Below, piece after piece: positions 25,648 through 33,815 of a stretch of DNA of 64,000 nucleotides. Under the pieces are notes generated by a model. The model ran no database searches, was not told the DNA's origin, and worked only from the letters and a program-made list of their open reading frames with translations. Numbering within the stretch: position 1 is the stretch's first letter; every line of letters starts with the position of its first letter. The stretch comes from Microbacterium kunmingense (GTDB taxonomy: Bacteria > Actinomycetota > Actinomycetes > Actinomycetales > Microbacteriaceae). The stretch is taken from positions 1 through 64,000 of the forward strand of contig NZ_JAKNUS010000001.1 of NCBI RefSeq assembly GCF_023155745.1, in the 5' to 3' direction. The position numbers and the translations under genes were made by a program.

Positions 25648-25739
25648 CGTCTGCACAACTCCTCAGATTCGAGCCTTGACGCGGCGCGAAACCGATTCAG
25701 CACGCCGCTCGGGCGCACGTCTGAGGAGTTATGCAGACG
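25648..25739. repeat. 20-bp inverted repeat overlapping the sigma-factor stop
   Basis: CGTCTGCACAACTCCTCAGA at 25648-25667 pairs with the sequence at 25720-25739 with one mismatch. The 52 bases between include a further GCGGCG/CGCCGC pairing. The right arm contains the TAA stop of the sigma gene. It could act as a terminator for that gene or be a palindromic repeat of a dispersed family. Confidence 0.75.
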
Positions 25740-26973
25740 AGCCCCCGAGCGCGGCCGCCTTCGCGCGCAGCACGCCGGCCTCGCGCTCATTGCCCGTCAG
25801 CGCCGCCGCGGCCAAGAGCTCCGCACGCGCCTCTTCGGCGCGGCCGACCTGTGCGAGCAGCTCGCCGCGCACACTCGGGATGAGGTGCGACCCGCGCAGC
25901 GCCCCGCCCGCGGCGATCCGGTCGACCATCGCCAGCGCCGTCCCCGGCCCCACGGCCATCGACACCGCGACGGCGTGATTGAGAGCGACGACGGGGCTCG
26001 GTGCGAGGCGCCCCAGCGCCTCGTAGAGCACGACGATCTCGTCCCAATCGGTGTCGGCGAACCGCGCGGCGATCGCGTGTTGCTCGGCGATGGCCGCCTG
26101 CAGTGCGTAGGCACCGCGCCCGTGCCCCACGGCATCGGCGCGCGCCAGCGCCGCGCGCCCCCGCTCGATCTGCGATCTGTCCCACCGCGCCCGGTCCTGG
26201 TCCGCGAGCAGCACCGGCGCACCCGTGTCGTCCGCGCGCGCCCCGAACCGCGACGCCTGCAGCTCCATCAGCGCGAGCAGTGCCCACGCGTCCGCCTCGC
26301 GCGGCAGCAGCGCGGCGATCATGCGCCCGAGCCGCAGGGCCTCCTCGGCCAGGTCGGCACGCACCCACCGGTCACCGCTCGTCGCGGCGTACCCCTCGGT
26401 GAAGATCAGGTAGACCACGCTCAGCACCGTCTGCAGCCGCGCCGGCCACTCGCCGGGATCGGGCGTCTCGAACGGCACCTTCGCCGCCTGCAGGGTCTTC
26501 TTGGCCCGGGTGATGCGGGCCTGCACCGTCGGCACGGGCGCCAGCAGCATCCGCCCGATCTCCACCGTCGTGAGCCCGCCGACGACCCGCAGGGTGAGGG
26601 CGACCTGCGACTCCCTCGACAGCGCCGGGTGGCACGCCGTGAACACCAGGCGCAGCACGTCGTCGTCGATCGGCTCCCACACGTCCTCCGTCGTCTCCGA
26701 CAGGTCGCGAGCCATCGCCCGGTGCCGGTCGTCGAGCGCCGCGCGGCGGCGCCACGCGTCCACCGCCCGTCGTTTGGCGACGGCGGTGAGCCACGCGCCC
26801 GGGTTCTCGGGCACCCCGTGCTCGCGCCACGAGCCCAGAGCCTCGACCACGGCCTCCTGGGCGACATCCTCGGCGAGGACGATGTCGCTCGTGGCCCGCG
26901 CCACCGCCCCGACGATGCGCGCACCCTCCATACGCCACACGGCATCGAGGACGCGGCGCGGGTCTGCACTCAT
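25729..26973 (-). CDS. ECF42-type RNA polymerase sigma factor with long C-terminal extension
   Basis: A 414-residue sigma-70 family protein. Region 2 (about 10-75, AEDVAQEAVVEALGSW) and region 4 (about 120-170, LTTVEIGRMLLAPVPTVQARI) are followed by about 230 residues of helical, TPR-like extension. This layout and the upstream DGPF-type YCII gene identify the ECF42 group, whose extension is needed for activity and which lacks an anti-sigma factor. Start and upstream stop share ATGA. Its own promoter is probably the one upstream of the YCII gene. Confidence 0.88.
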   Translation of the reverse strand: MSADPRRVLDAVWRMEGARIVGAVARATSDIVLAEDVAQEAVVEALGSWREHGVPENPGAWLTAVAKRRAVDAWRRRAALDDRHRAMARDLSETTEDVWEPIDDDVLRLVFTACHPALSRESQVALTLRVVGGLTTVEIGRMLLAPVPTVQARITRAKKTLQAAKVPFETPDPGEWPARLQTVLSVVYLIFTEGYAATSGDRWVRADLAEEALRLGRMIAALLPREADAWALLALMELQASRFGARADDTGAPVLLADQDRARWDRSQIERGRAALARADAVGHGRGAYALQAAIAEQHAIAARFADTDWDEIVVLYEALGRLAPSPVVALNHAVAVSMAVGPGTALAMVDRIAAGGALRGSHLIPSVRGELLAQVGRAEEARAELLAAAALTGNEREAGVLRAKAAALGGSSA

Positions 26974-27392
26974 ACGGTGCCGAGCTCCTCGCGCCAGCCC
27001 TTCTCCTTCTGCACGTACTCGTTGTCCGAGAAGTCCTCGAAGTCGGACTCGTCGGTCATCCGACGCACCTCGATCTTGTTGCCGGGGCCGAGCGGAGCCT
27101 TCTTCGCCCACTCGACCGCTTCCTCCTGCGAGCCGACCTGGATCGTCCAGAAACCGTTGAACAGCTCGTGCACCTCGCCGTAGGGGCCGTCGGTGACGAT
27201 CGGCGCCTCGGCGGTGAACTCCACGACCGACCCCTGGGCGGCATCAGTCAGCCCGTCACCGCCGAGGAGGATCCCAGCCTTCATCATCGACTCGTTGTAG
27301 GCGCCCATCGCATTGATGATCGCCTCGAAGTCCATGTCCTCGTAGTTCTCGACCGACCCGCTGTTGCGCATGATGAGCATGTACTTGGGCAT
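26970..27392 (-). CDS. YCII/DGPF family protein
   Basis: A 140-residue ferredoxin-like-fold protein (MPKYMLIMRNSGSVENYED) containing the family signature near TDGPYGEVHELFNGFW. DGPF proteins are regular partners and often targets of ECF42 sigma factors; their biochemical role is unknown, though YCII folds can bind small molecules. It is the first gene of the pair and has a matching candidate ECF42 promoter about 50 bases upstream. Confidence 0.87.
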   Translation of the reverse strand: MPKYMLIMRNSGSVENYEDMDFEAIINAMGAYNESMMKAGILLGGDGLTDAAQGSVVEFTAEAPIVTDGPYGEVHELFNGFWTIQVGSQEEAVEWAKKAPLGPGNKIEVRRMTDESDFEDFSDNEYVQKEKGWREELGTV

Positions 27393-27438
27393 CTGATTCT
27401 CCGTTTCGTTCGGGGAGGAAGGGCCCTCCCACTATCGC

Positions 27439-27465
27439 GTCGAACCGGCGCGGACGAAATCGACA
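27439..27465 (-). promoter_or_regulatory. candidate ECF42 promoter of the DGPF-sigma pair
   Basis: On the minus strand TGTCGA (27465-27460) is followed after 17 bases by CGAC (27442-27439). This agrees with my recollection of the ECF42 consensus (TGTCGA at -35 and a CGA-type -10). The position leaves a leader of roughly 40 bases to the YCII start, implying that the sigma factor activates its own operon. Confidence 0.55.
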
Positions 27466-27548
27466 TCGCCGCGAAAAAAGATTCCGGATGCCGCGACGCG
27501 GCGAGCCGCGGCATCCATTTCCCTTCCCCGGACCCGCCTGCGGGCACA

Positions 27549-27848
27549 ATGCCATTCATGTGGCTCTACCAGCTGCCGGTCGGGGTCGCGTTGCCCGGTT
27601 TCGTCATCCTCTTCGTCGCCGCGTCGATGCTGATCGTCATCGCGCTGCGCCGCTGGGTACCGGGCGAGAAGAAGCAGATGCGCGAGTGGGACCGGATCCT
27701 CGCCTACGTGATGGCGACCTTTGGCGTGCTCTACGGCGTGACCCTCGCACTCATCGCGGCCGCCTCGGCCGCGCCGACTGATCGCCGGCGTCGGTCCTGC
27801 TCATCGCGGACTGTCGCGACCGCGCCGATCTGCGCCATGCTGACGTGA
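27549..27848 (+). pseudogene. DUF4239 membrane protein, C-terminally truncated
   Basis: The first about 70 residues carry two transmembrane helices (PVGVALPGFVILFVAASML, then AYVMATFGVLYGVTLALIAA), as at the start of DUF4239 (bestrophin-like) proteins of about 260 residues. After LALIAAAS the sequence becomes an unrelated arginine/serine-rich tail ending at the TGA. The rest of the domain is absent from the window, so this is a broken gene. Confidence 0.6.
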
Positions 27849-28432
27849 TGAGCGACGATGCCCGGGAGCTGATCGACCGAGTCCGCTCCGCGCGCCATAC
27901 CCTGCAGCGTCGCGCCAACGCCGAGGTGATCGGGCTGTACTGGCAGATCGGGGCGGCGATCCTCGAGCGGGAAGACTCCGGAACGGACGAGGATGCTGCG
28001 CTCGACGCGCTCGCGACCGAACTCCGTGCCGCCTACCCGACCATGACGAGCCTCACGGTGGAGAACCTTCGACGGATGCGGGATTTCGCGCGCTCGTGGC
28101 CTGCGCGCAGCGGCATCGTCCAGCAGCCGGTCGGTCAGCTGCCGTGGGGTCACGTCGTCGAGCTGCTCACCCGCCTCGACGACCAGGCGCTGCGCGAGTG
28201 GTACGCCGGCAAGGCGGTGCAGCACACCTGGAGCCACAGCGAGCTGGTGCGCCACATCGACGCCCACCGCCACGAGCACGACACCGAACCGGCGCAGAAC
28301 TTCGCCGCGGCGCTCCGCCGGGCCGACTCCGCCCTCGCCGAGCAGCTGAACGCCGACCCCGACACGGTCGGGTTCCTCGCCGTCGGGGTGGTCCTCGATG
28401 GAGCGGTACGGTCCGGTAGCCCGACGCGGTGA
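27848..28432 (+). CDS. DUF1016 N-terminal domain protein, lacking the nuclease half
   Basis: A 194-residue protein equal to the helical N-terminal part of YhcG-type PD-(D/E)XK proteins (VIGLYWQIGAAILERE, SLTVENLRRMRDFARSWP, QLPWGHVVELLTRLDD, REWYAGKAVQHTWS). Full-length members have about 340 residues with a C-terminal nuclease fold. Here the similarity ends near LNADPDTVGFLAV and a short unrelated tail follows. It is probably a decaying fragment, although a free-standing DUF1016-N protein cannot be excluded. Its ATG overlaps the stop of the preceding truncated gene. Confidence 0.65.
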   Translation: MSDDARELIDRVRSARHTLQRRANAEVIGLYWQIGAAILEREDSGTDEDAALDALATELRAAYPTMTSLTVENLRRMRDFARSWPARSGIVQQPVGQLPWGHVVELLTRLDDQALREWYAGKAVQHTWSHSELVRHIDAHRHEHDTEPAQNFAAALRRADSALAEQLNADPDTVGFLAVGVVLDGAVRSGSPTR

Positions 28433-28499
28433 TCTTCGCGTCCACCGTCTTGCGTTTCCGAGGCCCTGCTAGGTTGTGGCGTTCGAGCGAAGGAGACGG

Positions 28500-29945
28500 A
28501 TGAGCGAGAAGGACGATCTTGACCTGATGCGGCGGGTGGGAGCGTACCTCGAGCGGGTCAATCAGCTCCACCTCCTCGAGTTGACCGCCACCCGTACGCC
28601 TCTCGGCGACGAGATCAGCTCGCACCTCGGGGCGGATGCGAGTGTGCTTCCCGCCGTCCAGGAGGTCGTGGCCGACCACCGGCTGGTCGACGTCGACCTC
28701 GCGTTGGCCGAGCTCTCCCGCCGAGGTGGGGGGCGGCTCGTCGGCGTCACCGGCGGTGACCAGCGCCTCCACAGCGGAATGGCCGAGCTCATCAGTTCCC
28801 CGCACGCCCGCTTCGCGCCGGGGCCGGTGGACTATCTCGAGAGGGCGACGGGCCCCACCGGCAGTCGACGAGTGGTGTCGATGGGCGTTCACCTGTTCAC
28901 TCATCGCGATCTCCCGGTGGCTGTCGTCCAACGGGCGGCAGCGCGCCAGTACGGTCGGGAGGCCGCGGGGCTCGAGGTCATGGGCACCGACCCGGAGGTG
29001 GTCTCCGACCTCATCGACGCCATCCGACGCCTGATGGTCGAGCTGAGTGTGCTGCGGGGGAAGGTGCTGTCTTTCGTGCCCACCGAGTACGGGCACGACG
29101 CGGGTGCGACCTTCCTGGAGCGTCCGCAGGTCGCCGAGTCCGACGTCATCCTTCCGAACGGACTTCTCGACGATGTGGTGCGTCACGCACTCGGCATCTC
29201 CGGCCACCGCCGAGAACTCGAAGCCGCCGGTCAGCACCTCAAGCGCGGCATCCTTCTCTACGGTCCGCCCGGGACGGGGAAGACCCTCACCATCCGCCAC
29301 CTGCTGTCGCGCTCGGACGGGGTCACGGCGGTGCTGCTCACCGGGTCCAGCATCCGATTCATCGCTGCCGCCGCCGAGATCGCCCGCACCTTCCAGCCGT
29401 CGATCGTCGTGCTCGAAGACGTCGACCTCGTGGCGATGGAGCGACACAGCACGCCGCAGCCGCTCCTGTTCGAAGTCCTCGATGCGCTCGACGGCCTGGG
29501 CGGCGACGCGGACGTCGCATTCGTGATGACCACGAACCGGGTCGACGTGCTCGAGCGCGCGCTCGCCGAGCGACCGGGTCGTGTCGACCTCGCCGTGGAG
29601 ATTCCGCTGCCGGGCCTCGGGGAACGACGCCGACTTCTCCGGCGGTACGCCGCCCAGCTCGCGTTCAGCGAGTCGGCGCTGGATGACGCTGCGGATCGGA
29701 CCGCCGGAACGACGGGGTCGTTCGCGAAGGAGCTCATCCGTCGCAGCGTGCTCGAGGCGGCGATGCGCGAGGCGACGCCCGGTGACGAAGATCTGGCCGC
29801 GGCTCTGGAGGCGTTGATGGCTGATCGGGAGCACCTCACCCGGCGGATGCTCGGCGCGGCTGCCGAGGCTCCTGCGGTCGACGCATCGGGTGGCGACCCG
29901 CTCAGCGGCGAGGAAGGCGGCTTCGCCTGGCGCGCCCATCCGTGA
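28500..29945 (+). CDS. AAA family ATPase (Cdc48/ARC-like) with unknown N-terminal domain
   Basis: A 481-residue protein. Residues about 1-215 form a domain I do not recognise. The AAA module follows, with Walker A GPPGTGKT (255-262), Walker B IVVLEDVD (302-309), sensor-1 asparagine in MTTNRVD and arginines in ERPGRVDLAVEIPLP, and a helical lid to about 420. The C-terminal 40 residues are polar. Such proteins form hexameric unfoldases or remodelling machines. The start at 28500 has AAGGAGA upstream. No protease or adaptor gene is adjacent. Confidence 0.85.
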   Translation: MSEKDDLDLMRRVGAYLERVNQLHLLELTATRTPLGDEISSHLGADASVLPAVQEVVADHRLVDVDLALAELSRRGGGRLVGVTGGDQRLHSGMAELISSPHARFAPGPVDYLERATGPTGSRRVVSMGVHLFTHRDLPVAVVQRAAARQYGREAAGLEVMGTDPEVVSDLIDAIRRLMVELSVLRGKVLSFVPTEYGHDAGATFLERPQVAESDVILPNGLLDDVVRHALGISGHRRELEAAGQHLKRGILLYGPPGTGKTLTIRHLLSRSDGVTAVLLTGSSIRFIAAAAEIARTFQPSIVVLEDVDLVAMERHSTPQPLLFEVLDALDGLGGDADVAFVMTTNRVDVLERALAERPGRVDLAVEIPLPGLGERRRLLRRYAAQLAFSESALDDAADRTAGTTGSFAKELIRRSVLEAAMREATPGDEDLAAALEALMADREHLTRRMLGAAAEAPAVDASGGDPLSGEEGGFAWRAHP

Positions 29946-29957
29946 CAGTGGGTCCCG

Positions 29958-30806
29958 TCAGTCGCCCGTCCGCCCGGTGAAGGCGTCCATCGACGAGTAG
30001 ACGCGGAACACCCGCCCCGCGATCGCGTCCCACGCGCGCGTCGGGAGCAGTCCGCGCAGCGCCATCGCGAGCTTGACCGTCCAGGGTCGCAGCACCATGG
30101 GTGTTCCCTGGAGCATCCCGCGCCAGGCTGCCGCGGTGGCCTGAACGGGCGTCATGACGGGGGTGAGGAGCGGGCCGCGCGCGCCGGCGAACATGCCGGT
30201 CGAGACGTAGCTCGGGCAGAACGTCGTCACGGCGATATGACGGTGGCCGGCAGCCGACAGCTCGAGTCGCACCGACTCGCTCCAGCCGATCATCGCCCAC
30301 TTCGAGGCGGCGTAGACGCTCATCCGCGGGTTCGCGAGGGTGCCCGCCGCGGAGGCGATGTTGAGGATGCGCTTGGGACGTGACGGGTCGGCGATCATGT
30401 GGGGGAGCACCTCGCGGGTGAGCCACATGGCGGCGAGGGTGTTGACCCGGATGGTCGCCTCGATGTCGTTCACCGGGTCGTGCTCCCAGAACGACGCGCC
30501 GCGCACGATGCCGGCGTTGTTGATCAGGATGTCGGGTGCCCCGACCTCGTCGCGGACCCGCGCGACCCCCTCGCGGATCGACCCCGGCTGAGAGACGTCG
30601 ACGACGTAGGCGCGCACATCGACACCCGAGCGGCCGAGATCGGCGACGAGACTCTTTGCCCGTTCCTCGTCGATGTCCCACAGCGCCACGGCTCGCGCGC
30701 CGCCGGCGACGGCACGCCGCGCGTAGAGCTCGCCCATCCCCCGGGCGCCGCCGGTGATGAGCACGACCGCGCCGCGCACCGGGTCGTCTTCGCTGGTTCG
30801 CTTCAT
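29958..30806 (-). CDS. SDR family oxidoreductase
   Basis: A 282-residue classical SDR. Cofactor loop TGGARGMGELYARR near the N-terminus, NNAG in LINNAGIVRG, catalytic Ser in NIASAAG and YAASK. The acidic residue after strand 2 (ALWDID) favours NAD+. The C-terminal extension is hydrophobic and may touch the membrane, as in several actinobacterial SDRs. Convergent with the AAA gene, with a 12-base gap. The substrate is unknown. Confidence 0.85.
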   Translation of the reverse strand: MKRTSEDDPVRGAVVLITGGARGMGELYARRAVAGGARAVALWDIDEERAKSLVADLGRSGVDVRAYVVDVSQPGSIREGVARVRDEVGAPDILINNAGIVRGASFWEHDPVNDIEATIRVNTLAAMWLTREVLPHMIADPSRPKRILNIASAAGTLANPRMSVYAASKWAMIGWSESVRLELSAAGHRHIAVTTFCPSYVSTGMFAGARGPLLTPVMTPVQATAAAWRGMLQGTPMVLRPWTVKLAMALRGLLPTRAWDAIAGRVFRVYSSMDAFTGRTGD

Positions 30807-30920
30807 CGCGTCCCCTCTCTCGTGGTCGTGACCAGGCACACATCCACGTCGCCGTCCAGACCTCGTGCGCCACGCGATCTGCGTGCCATCATCGCGCAAC
30901 CCCAACGGTGAGGAGACATC

Positions 30921-31487
30921 ATGGCCACGTATCAGGTCGGGTATTTCATCGGCAGCCTCTCGTCGACATCCATCAACCGGGTGCTGTCGAAGGCGCTCAT
31001 CCGGCTTGCGCCCGACGATCTGGAATTCACCGAGATCCCCATCGGCGACCTGCCGCTGTACAGCCCCGACTTCGACAGCGACTTCCCGCCTCAGGCGCGG
31101 GCGCTGAAGGAGGCGATCGGCGCCTCCGAGGCGCTGATGTTCGTGACGCCCGAATACAACCGCAGCATCCCGGGCGCACTGAAGAATGCGATCGACTGGG
31201 CATCCAGACCCTGGGGCGAGAACTCGTTCGAGCACATCCCGGCGGCCGTCGTCGGCGCATCGGTCGGGCAGATCGGCACCGCCGTCGCCCAGCAGAGTCT
31301 CCGCGGGGTGCTGAGCTACTGCAACGCGCGGCAGATGACCGCCCCCGAGGCCTACATCCAGTTCTCCGACGAGGTGTTCGGCCCCGACGGCGAGGTGCGT
31401 GATGAGGGATCCGAGACCTTCCTCCGTGACTTCATGACCGAGTTCCGCGATCACGTCGAACGGGTGCTCACCGTCCTTCCCCGCTGA
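30921..31487 (+). CDS. NADPH-dependent FMN reductase
   Basis: A 188-residue flavodoxin-like reductase. The FMN phosphate loop is GSLSSTSINRVLSKAL, and the isoalloxazine site is the family hallmark PEYNRSIPGALKNAIDW. Relatives reduce quinones, azo dyes or chromate with NADPH. GGTGAGGAGAC precedes the ATG. Divergent from the SDR gene. Confidence 0.9.
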   Translation: MATYQVGYFIGSLSSTSINRVLSKALIRLAPDDLEFTEIPIGDLPLYSPDFDSDFPPQARALKEAIGASEALMFVTPEYNRSIPGALKNAIDWASRPWGENSFEHIPAAVVGASVGQIGTAVAQQSLRGVLSYCNARQMTAPEAYIQFSDEVFGPDGEVRDEGSETFLRDFMTEFRDHVERVLTVLPR

Positions 31488-31635
31488 GGTGGTGCATCGG
31501 ATTCTCGCGACTCGGCCGATCCGCGCGGTGCCCGCGCGGTGATCGGCCTTCGCTCGGCCCGTTGGCGGCGAAGCGACCGTGAGTGCGCAGATCTCCATGT
31601 CAGCGTCGGCAACCCACCCGCGTAGGGTGAGGGAC

Positions 31636-31884
31636 ATGCCCCACCCCGAGCCCCGCCCGCCCCGCAAACCGCTGCGCGAGCGGATGCGCGAGGAGGGCGG
31701 CTGGTTCAACTGGATGAACGCCGTGCTGATCCGCAAGGCCGGACCCGCGGCGGTCGGGCCCTACGACACCGAGCCCGAGCCCGAGCGTACGGAGCGCCCC
31801 TGCCCGCTCTGCGGTGCGCCGATGTCGCAGCACACGTTCGACCGCACCGGTCCGCGGCCCCGCATGTTCTGTCCGCAGGCGTGA
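31636..31884 (+). CDS. small hypothetical protein with C-terminal zinc-ribbon remnant
   Basis: An 82-residue protein rich in arginine and proline. The C-terminus has CPLCGAP and a final FCPQA, a possible zinc-binding pair. Residues 25-40 (GGWFNWMNAVLIRKAGPAAV) form a conserved-looking core. I do not recognise the family. The ATG at 31636 was chosen over an upstream in-frame ATG because GTGAGGGAC precedes it. Confidence 0.55.
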   Translation: MPHPEPRPPRKPLRERMREEGGWFNWMNAVLIRKAGPAAVGPYDTEPEPERTERPCPLCGAPMSQHTFDRTGPRPRMFCPQA

Positions 31885-31984
31885 GCCGCGGCATCCGCTT
31901 CTCTCGCCGGTGAAGCATCGCCGAATCCAGCCGGCGGCCACGGCCTACACTGGAAACGCCCCGATCCCCGTCTGAAACGCCGTC

Positions 31985-32668
31985 ATGCCTGCTGCCGCCA
32001 CTCCCCGCGCCTTCCGCGCGCGCGACCTGCAGCTCGCGCGTGCCCTCTTCGCGGCGATCGTCGCGGTGATGATCACGTTCTCGCCCGATCACTCGGCGTC
32101 GATCGGGCTGTCGGTCTTCAGCGGATTCGCGATCGCCACCGGTCTGGTCTTCCTCCTCGCCGCCTGGCTCGTCTACCCCGCCGGCGCCCGGTGGCAGGCG
32201 ATCCTCCTCGGCATCCTCAACATCGTCGCGGGCATGGCCGGCGGCATCCCGGCGTGGCGGTCGGAGGTGACCTTCGTCGTCATCGTCGCCACCTGGGCGT
32301 TCGCGACCGGGCTCACCGAGGCCCTGGCATCGTGGCGCGAGGTGCGCCTCTCGCGCGGCGCGCCCGACCTCGCCGTCGCCGCGCGCGAAGCGCGCGACGG
32401 GCTCGCGGTCGGCCTCATCACGCTCGTGCTGAGCGTCGCCCTGGTCGCCGTGCCGGTGTCGTACGCGCTGGAGTACACCATCGACGAGGCGGGCACCTTC
32501 ACCCTCACCGGCACGACGATCGGTGTCGGCATCCTGGGCGGCTATGCCGCCATCGTCGCGGTCTGGCTGGCGATCGCCGGCTTCTCGCCGCGCCCCGAGG
32601 CGGCCCCGCAGGTCGCCGAACCCATCGATGACGCCGCCACGGTGTCATCCCCGGAGGATTTCCGATGA
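31985..32668 (+). CDS. multi-pass membrane protein, DUF308/HdeD-like
   Basis: A 227-residue protein with six predicted helices (roughly 17-33, 39-60, 71-90, 94-112, 138-158, 176-198). The topology resembles HdeD/DUF308 proteins, but sequence motifs are weak. The C-terminal tail is acidic. The next membrane gene starts inside its stop codon, so the two are probably made together and may interact. Confidence 0.62.
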   Translation: MPAAATPRAFRARDLQLARALFAAIVAVMITFSPDHSASIGLSVFSGFAIATGLVFLLAAWLVYPAGARWQAILLGILNIVAGMAGGIPAWRSEVTFVVIVATWAFATGLTEALASWREVRLSRGAPDLAVAAREARDGLAVGLITLVLSVALVAVPVSYALEYTIDEAGTFTLTGTTIGVGILGGYAAIVAVWLAIAGFSPRPEAAPQVAEPIDDAATVSSPEDFR

Positions 32669-33000
32669 CCGACAAGCTCACCCGTCGCGATCTGCTCAAG
32701 CCCGTGCAGCTGCTGGGCCTCGCCTTCGGCGCGGCGCTCTTCGCGGGTTTCGTGACCCTCATGTCGATGGGGTTCTTCCAGCAGGGCGGCGGCGAGCAGG
32801 CCTCCCGGGCGATCGTGGTGGCCGGCATCGTCGCGGGGGTGACGTTCATCGTCACGCTGCTGATCCTGTCGCTGCTGCTCCTGGCCGTCGACCCCGCCAC
32901 CGTGCAGAAGCCGATGGACCGCCCGGTGCTCTACGACGACCCCGCCGATGCGCCGGACGCAGCGGGCGGCGGGTCGAGCGGCGGGTCGTCGACGCCCTAG
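32665..33000 (+). CDS. small two-helix membrane protein
   Basis: A 111-residue protein with two hydrophobic helices (about 15-36 and 46-72) and a glycine/serine-rich tail. It starts within the stop of the preceding membrane gene (ATGA). No family is recognised; similar amino-acid-transporter-like small proteins are common in actinobacteria. Co-expression with the preceding gene is the only functional hint. Confidence 0.6.
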   Translation: MTDKLTRRDLLKPVQLLGLAFGAALFAGFVTLMSMGFFQQGGGEQASRAIVVAGIVAGVTFIVTLLILSLLLLAVDPATVQKPMDRPVLYDDPADAPDAAGGGSSGGSSTP

Positions 33001-33004
33001 CGAC

Positions 33005-33745
33005 TCAGATGCGGACGGCGCGGCTGAAGCGGGTGTGAAATCCCGGATGCTGCGCCGGCGTCGCCAGCACTGAATCCGGCGTGCGCGCGGCGAGGCCCGG
33101 GAATCCCGCGTCCGACACCAGGTCGTCGTCGAGCGCCCGCAGGCGCGCGTCGACGAGCGGCCACGGCGCGTGCTCGTTCGCGGCCCAGATCGTCTGCCCG
33201 AGATGCGTCTCGTGGAAGCCCCACCGCGCGGTGAGGAATCGCGACAGCGCGGTGTCGACCGGCTCGGTGTCGCGTTCGACGGCGATGCGGGTGCCGGGCC
33301 CGGTGGCGCGGCCGTCGGCGCGGCGACGCCGCGACCGGTACTCGATGAGCGGGCCGGTGTCGCGCATTCCGATCCGCGCCCACCGGTAGGGAAGCCCGAA
33401 GATCGCCCGCGCCGCGAGCACCGGCGCCACGTGCTCGGCCTCGAGGGTGCGGAAGACGACGCCGCGCCGCCCGGCGGCGTCGACGCCATAGGTGCGGACG
33501 TTGATCTCGCGGAACGTGCCGACGAACGGCACCGGAGGAAGCGGCAGGAATCGGAACTCGCTCAGAACGAACGGGACGAGCCCGACCCACGCCGATCCGT
33601 CGAAGACGTCGGGCTCGACCCCGCGGGGGAGGAGCGGGGCGACGGCGTCCGGCTCGACCCGCCAGTGCACGAACACCGCGTCGCTCCAGCGCTGCGCGAT
33701 GGCCGCGCGCCGCGCCAGCGGCGGGGCGTCGCGCTCGAAGGTCAC
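33005..33745 (-). CDS. DUF2071 family protein (YqjF-like)
   Basis: A protein of about 246 residues. The family pattern is clear: QRWSDAVFVHWRVEPDAVAPLLPRG at the N-terminus, then GSAWVGLVPF, FREINVRTYG and RTLEAEHV. DUF2071 proteins are beta-rich relatives of acetoacetate decarboxylase; function is unknown. The GTG at 33745 is preferred because it begins just before the conserved domain; the longer frame to 33949 covers intergenic sequence. Confidence 0.82.
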   Translation of the reverse strand: MTFERDAPPLARRAAIAQRWSDAVFVHWRVEPDAVAPLLPRGVEPDVFDGSAWVGLVPFVLSEFRFLPLPPVPFVGTFREINVRTYGVDAAGRRGVVFRTLEAEHVAPVLAARAIFGLPYRWARIGMRDTGPLIEYRSRRRRADGRATGPGTRIAVERDTEPVDTALSRFLTARWGFHETHLGQTIWAANEHAPWPLVDARLRALDDDLVSDAGFPGLAARTPDSVLATPAQHPGFHTRFSRAVRI

Positions 33746-33815
33746 CCTCTGATTCTCGCGCCCCCGCGGCATCCCGGCTCTGCCCGTCCGCCCCGCGCGT
33801 GTACCCCGCGCGGCC

